A stretch of DNA of 5,855 bases from positions 1 to 5,855 of the forward strand of contig DPJL01000343.1 in assembly GCA_003543035.1 (NCBI GenBank). The letters are read 5' to 3'. The DNA comes from Micromonosporaceae bacterium. GTDB lineage: Bacteria; Actinomycetota; Actinomycetes; Mycobacteriales; Micromonosporaceae. The notes under the pieces are model-generated. The model did no database searches and was not told where the DNA came from. It saw nothing but the letters and a program-made list of their open reading frames with translations. The translations under genes were made by a program, and so were the position numbers. Positions 1 through 5,155 of this stretch are shown in pieces; positions within the stretch are counted from its first letter, which is position 1; the number at the start of each line of letters is the position of its first letter.

Positions 1-1
1 G

Positions 2-277
2 CAGCGGGTGAAGATGATGGGCATGCCGGCGGACATCGCCTGGCGTGTGGTGGCCGCCGAGGCACCCGGCAAGCTGGAGCTCGCCGGCGATGGCCCGATG
101 GGAATCAAAGCGATCAACCGATTCATGATCGAGCCGTCCGACGAGGGCAGCAACATCACCTTTGAGATGGAATTCAACGGCCCCGCCCTCAACGGGCCGA
201 TGGCCGCGATGGCGGAAAAGAATGCGGGTGTGGCCGCCGAGGCTTCACTGGCCAAGTTCAAGGCGTTGCTGGGCTGA
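2..277 (+). CDS. SRPBCC/CoxG-like protein, C-terminal part (5' end outside window)
   Basis: The reading frame is open from the left edge to TGA at 275-277, giving about 91 residues. A GTG lies at position 8, but it has no visible ribosome binding site. SRPBCC proteins are usually about 140-160 residues, so the gene most likely starts upstream and this is its C-terminal part. The visible portion looks like alternating strands (around AWRVVAAEAPGKLEL and INRFMIEPSDEGSNITFEMEF) followed by a long amphipathic C-terminal helix ending in AKFKALLG. That matches the helix-grip fold of the polyketide cyclase/CoxG/START-like superfamily, which binds hydrophobic ligands. No catalytic residue can be assigned. 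It converges on kstR with a 90 bp gap containing a hairpin, so it belongs to a different transcription unit. A steroid role is possible from position only. Family call is moderate; specific function unknown. Confidence 0.65.
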   Translation, partial: QRVKMMGMPADIAWRVVAAEAPGKLELAGDGPMGIKAINRFMIEPSDEGSNITFEMEFNGPALNGPMAAMAEKNAGVAAEASLAKFKALLG

Positions 278-319
278 ACCCAAAGCACCTCATCACCTCG
301 AGCTGGCCACTGGCGGAGA

Positions 320-351
320 TCACCTCGCACCACGTCGGTGGTGCGGGGTGA
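320..351. terminator. Hairpin between convergent genes, probable bidirectional terminator
   Basis: Bases 320-333 pair with 338-351 as a 14 bp stem (13 Watson-Crick pairs, one G-U wobble on the + transcript) around a four-base GTCG loop. The stem is GC-rich. On the + side it is followed by a moderately T-rich run at 359-369; on the - side there is no good U tract. It lies in the only gap between the SRPBCC gene and kstR, which converge here, so it can serve both. The weak U tract on one side makes the intrinsic mechanism uncertain. Confidence 0.6.
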
Positions 352-367
352 GGCAGCTTGTTCCTGT

Positions 368-994
368 TTATTTCAAGAGCAGTCTTGCGGCCAGCTCGAG
401 GTGGTTGACGACATCATTGGCTGACGCTCGCCGGGTGACCCAGGCGACCAGATTGGACAGCCAGACATCTCCGATGACCCGCGCGATCGCCTTGTCGTCC
501 TCGGATGGCTCACCATCATGCATCGCCTTCGTGAACAGCTGTTCCATCATCCGGGCGACAGTGTTGACCTCGGCGGCGGCTGACGGATCCGCGAACATGA
601 AGGCTCTCGTCATTGCCTCGGTGAGTTGGGGATCGCGCTGCATCGCCCGGGTGATCCGGCCCAGCACGAAAAGCATCCGGTCGTAGGCCGTGTCACCAGG
701 GATTGTGGTGCGGTCCATGCGCTCCTGAGTGCGCTCGAACTCCCGAGCCAGGCCGGAAACAAGCAAATGAATCTTTGACGGGAAGTACCGGTAGAGAGTC
801 CCCAGCGCCACATCTGCCTTCTCGGCGACGGACCTCATCTGCACCGCGTCGTATCCGCCCTTGGATGCCAACGCGAGTGTGGCGTCCAGAATCCTTTTGC
901 GACGGTCACGCTGGGCGGCCGAGCCGAGCTCGGCGTCGGTCGGTGCACTAAGGGCAACGGTGCTGTTGCTGGTACGCGTTCTTGGCGCTGCCAT
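368..994 (-). CDS. kstR: TetR-family repressor of cholesterol catabolism, KstR
   Basis: A 208-residue TetR-family repressor. The N-terminal DNA-binding domain spans about residues 30-80: RRKRILDAT opens helix 1, and the helix-turn-helix lies around VQMRSVAEKADVALGTLYRY, followed by FPSKIHLLVS. This stretch closely resembles M. tuberculosis KstR (Rv3574) as I remember it, and the C-terminal half also matches (LTEAMTRAFMFAD, ARVIGDVWLSNLVAWVTRRAS). In mycobacteria KstR represses the cholesterol regulon and is released by a steroid-CoA ester. The frame is open further upstream to 1189, but ATG at 992-994 is chosen because GAGAGGG lies 5 nt before it, the length matches KstR, and the extension would run through the operator into fadE34. 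The gene is divergent from fadE34, as in M. tuberculosis, with one KstR box between them, so autoregulation is likely. The alternative KstR2 is disfavoured by sequence and neighbours. Confidence 0.92.
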   Translation of the reverse strand: MAAPRTRTSNSTVALSAPTDAELGSAAQRDRRKRILDATLALASKGGYDAVQMRSVAEKADVALGTLYRYFPSKIHLLVSGLAREFERTQERMDRTTIPGDTAYDRMLFVLGRITRAMQRDPQLTEAMTRAFMFADPSAAAEVNTVARMMEQLFTKAMHDGEPSEDDKAIARVIGDVWLSNLVAWVTRRASANDVVNHLELAARLLLK

Positions 995-1007
995 CGAGAC
1001 CCTCTCG
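995..1007 (-). promoter_or_regulatory. kstR ribosome binding site inside a small hairpin
   Basis: Read on the minus strand, the 13 bases directly before the kstR ATG are CGAGAGGGTCTCG, a perfect 5 bp inverted repeat around a GGG loop. The Shine-Dalgarno-like GAGAGGG (1000-1006) is half in the stem and half in the loop, and its spacing to ATG is 5 nt. The RBS supports the start choice. That the hairpin reduces translation is inference; a 5 bp stem with a 3-base loop is small. Confidence 0.5.
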
Positions 1008-1028
1008 GTGAAGGATGTCCTAGTGGCC

Positions 1029-1078
1029 AGCCTAGCAAGCAAATGTTTCAAGACCGGAAACGGGCACGCTAGCCTAGC
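1029..1078. repeat. AGCCTAGC direct repeat pair with a GCTAG inverted repeat
   Basis: The octamer AGCCTAGC occurs at 1029-1036 and 1071-1078, start to start 42 bp apart, close to four helical turns. The second copy is part of an 11 bp perfect inverted repeat, GCTAG-C-CTAGC, at 1068-1078. Both copies lie between the kstR start and the KstR box. On the minus strand each reads TAGGCT, which also fits a loose TANNNT -10. They do not match the KstR consensus. Function unknown. Confidence 0.35.
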
Positions 1079-1081
1079 TGG

Positions 1082-1087
1082 ATTGTA
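1082..1087 (-). promoter_or_regulatory. Candidate kstR -10 element (TACAAT)
   Basis: On the minus strand these bases read TACAAT, a good actinobacterial -10 hexamer (TANNNT). It overlaps the edge of the KstR box, so bound repressor would block it, as expected for autoregulation. The transcript would start near 1075 and carry a leader of about 80 nt. No convincing -35 is visible upstream; at a 17-18 bp spacing it would overlap the fadE34 start codon. Weaker TANNNT alternatives occur in the AGCCTAGC repeats. Confidence 0.35.
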
Positions 1088-1097
1088 ACGTGTTCTA
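1084..1097. promoter_or_regulatory. KstR operator box
   Basis: The 14 bases TGTAACGTGTTCTA fit the published KstR motif TNNAACNNGTTNNA at every fixed position. It is the only full match I noticed in the window. It sits between kstR and fadE34, ending 8 nt before the fadE34 GTG and overlapping candidate -10 elements on both strands. One bound KstR could therefore repress both directions. Motif knowledge is from mycobacterial and rhodococcal work; binding here is inferred. Confidence 0.85.
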
Positions 1098-1108
1098 ATT
1101 TTGTCGTG
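1096..1108 (+). promoter_or_regulatory. Candidate fadE34 promoter edge and leaderless start
   Basis: TAATTT at 1096-1101 fits TANNNT but lies only 4 nt before the GTG at 1106, closer than usual if transcription begins at the GTG. A second TANNNT, TAACGT, lies at 1086-1091 inside the KstR box and would start transcription near 1098. Either way the leader would be absent or only a few bases. The T-rich sequence before GTG has no purine-rich ribosome binding site. The exact promoter cannot be settled by eye. Confidence 0.25.
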
Positions 1109-3091
1109 ACGATCGCCATCACCGATGAGCAGCTGGCCGTGCAGGATTCGATCCGCGCGGCTGCCCTTGCCGGCGGCTTGTCCTGGCAAGATCTAACCGA
1201 CCTCGGCCTCTTCTCCATTGCCGTCCCGGTCGAGCTGGGCGGCGCCGGAGGAACGATCACCGACCTGGCTGCCGCGCTGGAGCAGGTCACCGATGCTCTC
1301 CCCGCCGGTCCGATCATGTCGACTCTCATAGCGGGCCTCGTCGCTCCGACGGACGACGCCAAGCGGACCGTGGCGCTGGGTTTGAACCCGGGGACAATCA
1401 CTCTTTCCGGTGACAGGGCAAGCGGCGAAACGCGGCTGGTGCTTGGCGCGGGCGAAACATCACATCTGTTGCTTACCGCCCAGACGGGCGAATGGTTCCT
1501 TGTCTCATCCGACGACGCGCAGATTGTGCCGCGTGAGCCGCTCGACCTATCGCGGGGACTGGGCGACGTACGACTGTCCAATGTAGAAGTAGTGCCAGTC
1601 GTTGCACCGGTGCAAGACTTGGCGGCGACGCTGTTCGCTGCGGAGGCCGCAGGGGTGGCTGGGTGGTGTGAACGGACAGCGACCGAGTACGCCAAGATGC
1701 GGGAACAGTTCGGGCGTCCGATCGGCTCTTTTCAAGCCGTGAAGCACATCTGTGCCACGATGCGTTGCCGTTATGACCGTGCGGCGGCGGTCGCGTGGGA
1801 TGCGGCGCGGTCAGCCGACGAAGCGGTTGACGAGCACCCGCTCGCAGCCGCCGTCGCCGCGGCCATCGCGCTTGACGCGGCGGTGGAAAACGCCAAGGAC
1901 TGCATCCAAGTGCTTGGTGGCATTGGCTTCACATGGGAGCACCCAGCACATCGCCACCTCCGCCGGGCTTTGTCGCTACGGCAACTCCTGGGCGGCAGCG
2001 CGGTGTGGAAGCTCAAAGCAGCCGAGTTGGCGCTCGCCGGAAAGCGTCGCCGGCTGAAGATCGATCTGGGCGACACCAGCGCTATCCGTTCCACGGTGGA
2101 GAGAATTGCCGGCCTGCCTATTGAGAAGCAGCGGGCGGCCTTGGCCGATGCCGGCTACCTCACTCCGCTTGGCTCCGCGCAAGAACAACTGGCCGTGGAC
2201 GAGGAGTTGGCGCGAGCCGGCATCGTAAAGCCCGACCTGGTGATTGGCGGCTGGGCCGCGCCGACGATCATGCAGCACGGCTCGGCTGAGCAGAAGGAGC
2301 GATTCACCCGGCCCACCCTGACCGGCGAGATCACGTGGTGCCAGCTCTTCAGCGAGCCCGGAGCCGGGTCCGATCTGGCTGCCTTGCGGACTCGGGCCGA
2401 TCGGGCCGAAGGTGGATGGCGGCTGACCGGGCAGAAGGTCTGGACTTCCCTTGCGCACCAAGCAGATTGGGCCATCTGCCTGGCCCGCACAGATGCGACG
2501 GTCCCGAAGCACATGGGCATCACGTATTTCCTCGTCAAGATGGACAGCCCGGGCATAGAGATCCGGCCGCTTCGTGAGATCACCGGTGACTCGGTCTTCA
2601 ACGAGGTCTTCCTCGACGATGTCTTCGTCCCGGACGATTGTGTGGTGGGAGCACCGGGCGATGGCTGGCGACTGGCTCGCAGCACCCTCGCGAGCGAGCG
2701 AGTGGCGATGGGACGTGGCTCGTCGCTCGGTGACGCCGTGGAGGCTATGCTCGACCGGGTGGGCGAGCCCAGCGAGCTGCTCGGATCGCTTGTGGCAGAG
2801 GGGCTCGCGGTGTCGTTGCTGGATCTGCGATCCACGCTGCGACAACTGGCCGGTCAGGATGCCGGTGCCGAGTCGGCGGTGCGAAAGCTGGTCGGGGTCA
2901 GCCATCGGCAAGCTGTCGCTGAAGCTGCCCTCGAGCTGTGTGGCGCTGACGGTGCCGCTGTCGACGAGAGGACGGCCGAGCCGATTCATCAGTTCCTCCT
3001 TACCCGCTGCCTGAGCATCGCGGGCGGTACCACCCAAATCCTGCTCTCCCTGGTGGGCGAGCGCGTCCTCGGTCTGCCCAGGGAGCCCTGA
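1106..3091 (+). CDS. fadE34: Fused two-domain acyl-CoA dehydrogenase, FadE34/ChsE3 type
   Basis: A 661-residue protein made of two acyl-CoA dehydrogenase (ACAD) halves; it is expected to form the alpha-beta double bond in a steroid side-chain CoA ester using FAD, in the cytoplasm. The N-half (about 1-315) carries the FAD-binding motif REQFGRPIGSFQA (199-211) and the C-terminal motif QVLGGIGFTWEHPAHRH (268-284), but no catalytic Glu (Ala173 by eye). The C-half (about 328-661) has the substrate/FAD signature CQLFSEPGAGSDLAALRT (412-429) and the probable catalytic base Glu531 in ASERVAMG, but no REQFGKP motif. The halves thus complement each other. M. tuberculosis FadE34 is, as I recall, 711 residues with Glu581, so the 50 missing residues lie before the Glu. 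GTG at 1106 is chosen because MTIAITDEQL is a typical ACAD N-terminus and the next Met is residue 71. It heads the operon beside kstR. Substrate (5-carbon side chain) is inferred from the homologue. Confidence 0.88.
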   Translation: MTIAITDEQLAVQDSIRAAALAGGLSWQDLTDLGLFSIAVPVELGGAGGTITDLAAALEQVTDALPAGPIMSTLIAGLVAPTDDAKRTVALGLNPGTITLSGDRASGETRLVLGAGETSHLLLTAQTGEWFLVSSDDAQIVPREPLDLSRGLGDVRLSNVEVVPVVAPVQDLAATLFAAEAAGVAGWCERTATEYAKMREQFGRPIGSFQAVKHICATMRCRYDRAAAVAWDAARSADEAVDEHPLAAAVAAAIALDAAVENAKDCIQVLGGIGFTWEHPAHRHLRRALSLRQLLGGSAVWKLKAAELALAGKRRRLKIDLGDTSAIRSTVERIAGLPIEKQRAALADAGYLTPLGSAQEQLAVDEELARAGIVKPDLVIGGWAAPTIMQHGSAEQKERFTRPTLTGEITWCQLFSEPGAGSDLAALRTRADRAEGGWRLTGQKVWTSLAHQADWAICLARTDATVPKHMGITYFLVKMDSPGIEIRPLREITGDSVFNEVFLDDVFVPDDCVVGAPGDGWRLARSTLASERVAMGRGSSLGDAVEAMLDRVGEPSELLGSLVAEGLAVSLLDLRSTLRQLAGQDAGAESAVRKLVGVSHRQAVAEAALELCGADGAAVDERTAEPIHQFLLTRCLSIAGGTTQILLSLVGERVLGLPREP

Positions 3092-4044
3092 TGGACTTCA
3101 CGCTCGACGAGACACAGCAAGTCATCGCCAGGGTCGCCGCTGAGGTGCTCGAATCCGCGAGTCCCGAGGGAGCTTGGAAGGCATTGGGACAGGCCGGAAT
3201 GCTGACTCTGGCAGTGCCGGCCACCCTCGGCGGGGAAGGGCTTGGCGCACTGGAGATAGCTGTCCTGCTACGCGAGGTGGGCAGGCACGCGGCCATGATT
3301 CCGGCGCTGTCCCATCTTGCGACCGGGGTCCTGCCCGCGGCGAGATGGGGAACACCAGACCTATTCACAGGAGACCACCTACTGTCGGCAGCCCTCAACG
3401 AACGCTCCACTCCCATGCCGGCCTGGCCGCGTACCACGTTCGACGGTGGCGTCCTCAATGGCGAGAAGGTGGGAGTTCCATACGCGGATACGGCTTACCG
3501 GATTCTCGTCCCGGTGACTGAAGGGATTGCGGTGGTCGATCCAGCACTGGCCAAGCTGGAGCGCACCCCGACCTCAAGTGGCACACCGGAATTCACCGTC
3601 ACGTTCGACGAAACCCCGGTGAGTGCCTTCTGGCAGGCCGATATCGGGGAGCTCTATCAGCTCGCGATCGTGGGTGCCTGCGCGATGGGCGATGGGCTGC
3701 TGGCCGGAGCGCTTGATCTGACCACAAAACACATTGGGACGCGCGAACAGTTTGGCAAGCCGCTGGCCACGTTCCAGGCAGTGGCAGGGCAGATCGCGGA
3801 CGTCTATATCGCCTCGCGAACGTTGCATCTGGCGTCAATCTCAGCCGCGTGGCGACTTGGCACCGGGCGCGACGCGGCGTCCGATGTGGACGTTGCCGCG
3901 ACCTGGCTAGCGCAAGAGGCCATGACCGCGTTGCGCACCTGTCATCACCTGCACGGCGGGGTCGGCCTGGACGTCACCTACCCGCTTCACCGGTACACGT
4001 CGCTGATGAAGGATCTGGTTCGGTATGTTCCTCGACCTGACTGA
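3091..4044 (+). CDS. fadE28: Acyl-CoA dehydrogenase, FadE28/ChsE1-type subunit
   Basis: A 317-residue ACAD homologue resembling M. tuberculosis FadE28 (ChsE1, about 339 residues), which pairs with FadE29 in an alpha2beta2 enzyme acting on the 3-carbon cholesterol side-chain CoA ester. Seen here: N-terminal MDFTLDETQQ, the LAVPATLGGEGLG loop (40-52), the FAD-binding motif REQFGKPLATFQAVAGQ (218-234), and CHHLHGGVGLDVTYPLHRY (284-302). By-eye alignment puts Ala192 where active ACADs have the catalytic Glu, so this subunit is probably not catalytic by itself. The ATG overlaps the fadE34 TGA by one base (TGATG), with AGGGAG 5 nt upstream, so translation is likely coupled. The C-terminus stops at VRYVPRPD, earlier than the mycobacterial protein, and its last 20 bases lie inside fadE29. 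Confidence 0.87.
   Translation: MDFTLDETQQVIARVAAEVLESASPEGAWKALGQAGMLTLAVPATLGGEGLGALEIAVLLREVGRHAAMIPALSHLATGVLPAARWGTPDLFTGDHLLSAALNERSTPMPAWPRTTFDGGVLNGEKVGVPYADTAYRILVPVTEGIAVVDPALAKLERTPTSSGTPEFTVTFDETPVSAFWQADIGELYQLAIVGACAMGDGLLAGALDLTTKHIGTREQFGKPLATFQAVAGQIADVYIASRTLHLASISAAWRLGTGRDAASDVDVAATWLAQEAMTALRTCHHLHGGVGLDVTYPLHRYTSLMKDLVRYVPRPD
4008..4014 (+). promoter_or_regulatory. fadE29 ribosome binding site inside fadE28
   Basis: GAAGGAT lies 10 nt before the ATG at 4025 and within the last codons of fadE28. It supports starting fadE29 at 4025, giving MFLDLTDEQQ, a normal FadE29 N-terminus, despite the 20 nt overlap with fadE28. Confidence 0.6.
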
Positions 4045-5155
4045 CGAGCAGCAGGCGCTCAAAGCCGAGCTGCGGGAGTACTTCTCCTCGCTGCTCACTG
4101 CCGAAGAGCGCGAAGTGATGCTCACCGAGCGGCATGGCCCGGTGTATCGCGGCGTCATCAAACGAATGGGCCATGACGGCTGGCTGGGTGTGGGATGGCC
4201 GGTGGAGTATGGCGGGCGGGGCTTCGGCCAAATTGAGCAGCAGATCTTCGTTGACGAAGCAGCTCGCGCAGACGTCCCCCTGCCCGCAGTTACTCTGCAA
4301 ACGGTCGGCCCGACGCTGCAGGCGCACGGAACGCCGGAGCAGAAGGACTTCTTCCTGCCCCGGATCCTTGCCGGGGACCTACACTTCGCGATCGGCTACA
4401 CCGAGCCGGACGCGGGCACGGATCTGGCGTCGCTTAAGACACGAGCGGTCCGCGATGGTGACACGTATGTCGTGAATGGACAGAAGACCTTCACCACCGG
4501 CGGGCACGATGCCGACTACATCTGGCTGGCCTGTCGCACCAATACCGAAGTGGCCAAGCACAAAGGCATCTCCATCCTCATCGTGGACACAAAGGATCCT
4601 GGCTACTCGTGGACGCCGATCATCACCTGCGACGGGGCGCACCACGTCAACGCCACCTACTACTCGGACGTGCGCGTTCCGGTGACGATGCGAGTCGGCG
4701 AAGAGAACGCGGGCTGGCGGTTGGTAACGACTCAGCTCAATCATGAACGCGTGATGCTTGGCCCGGCCGGCCGGATGGCGGCGCTCTACGATCGCGTGTA
4801 CGGGTGGGCTTCGGCCCGAGGTGTGCTCGGGGAAGCCGACGTACGCCGGGCGCTGTATCAGACCAAAGTGGCGATGCGGGTGAACGAGCTTCTCAACTGG
4901 CAGGTGGCAACAGCCGCAACGGTGGACATCGCGGATGCGTCGGCCACGAAGGTGTTCTCGTCCGAGCGGCTGCAGCGTTTGGGCGACATGCTCGAAGACG
5001 TGGTGGGACGGCACGGAGGGCCGCCGGATCTGGTGCGGTGGCTCGATATTCAGACCAAGCGCAACCTGGTGTTGACGTTCGGCGGCGGCGTCAACGAGAT
5101 TCAACGTGAGCTGATCGCGACTGCCGGGCTCGGATTGCCGAGGGTGCCCAGATGA
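4025..5155 (+). CDS. fadE29: Acyl-CoA dehydrogenase, FadE29/ChsE2-type catalytic subunit
   Basis: A 376-residue ACAD strongly resembling M. tuberculosis FadE29 (ChsE2, about 387 residues), the catalytic partner of FadE28 in dehydrogenation of 3-oxo-4-pregnene-20-carboxyl-CoA. Seen here: GVGWPVEYGGRGFG (55-68), DVPLPAVTLQTVGPTLQAHG (83-102), the ACAD signature GYTEPDAGTDLASLKT (124-139), NGQKTFTTGGHDADYIWLAC (151-170), and the C-terminal TFGGGVNEIQREL (353-365). Glu241 in QLNHERVML is the probable catalytic base, the same number I recall for ChsE2. It lacks the REQFGKP FAD motif, which fadE28 supplies, fitting an obligate heteromer. It overlaps fadE28 by 20 nt and chsH2 by 4 nt (ATGA). The modest shortfall in length lies after the catalytic helix, around residues 260-275. 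Confidence 0.92.
   Translation: MFLDLTDEQQALKAELREYFSSLLTAEEREVMLTERHGPVYRGVIKRMGHDGWLGVGWPVEYGGRGFGQIEQQIFVDEAARADVPLPAVTLQTVGPTLQAHGTPEQKDFFLPRILAGDLHFAIGYTEPDAGTDLASLKTRAVRDGDTYVVNGQKTFTTGGHDADYIWLACRTNTEVAKHKGISILIVDTKDPGYSWTPIITCDGAHHVNATYYSDVRVPVTMRVGEENAGWRLVTTQLNHERVMLGPAGRMAALYDRVYGWASARGVLGEADVRRALYQTKVAMRVNELLNWQVATAATVDIADASATKVFSSERLQRLGDMLEDVVGRHGGPPDLVRWLDIQTKRNLVLTFGGGVNEIQRELIATAGLGLPRVPR

Noticed and set aside
8..277. GTG at 8 as the true start of the SRPBCC gene
   Set aside because: The frame is open to the window edge, no ribosome site precedes the GTG, and about 90 residues is too short for the fold.
162..686. Plus-strand open frame (174 codons) across the SRPBCC end, the gap and the kstR 3' end
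   Set aside because: It overlaps two better-supported genes in other frames, crosses the terminator-like hairpin and has a composition unlike a real protein.
995..1189. 65-codon N-terminal extension of kstR
   Set aside because: It would cross the operator, both promoters and the fadE34 start, and shows no similarity to TetR N-termini; the ATG at 992-994 has a ribosome binding site and gives normal length.
1976..3037. Long minus-strand open frame (353 codons) opposite fadE34
   Set aside because: It is antisense to a clearly conserved gene, its translation has no recognisable family features, and long antisense frames are expected in high-GC coding DNA.
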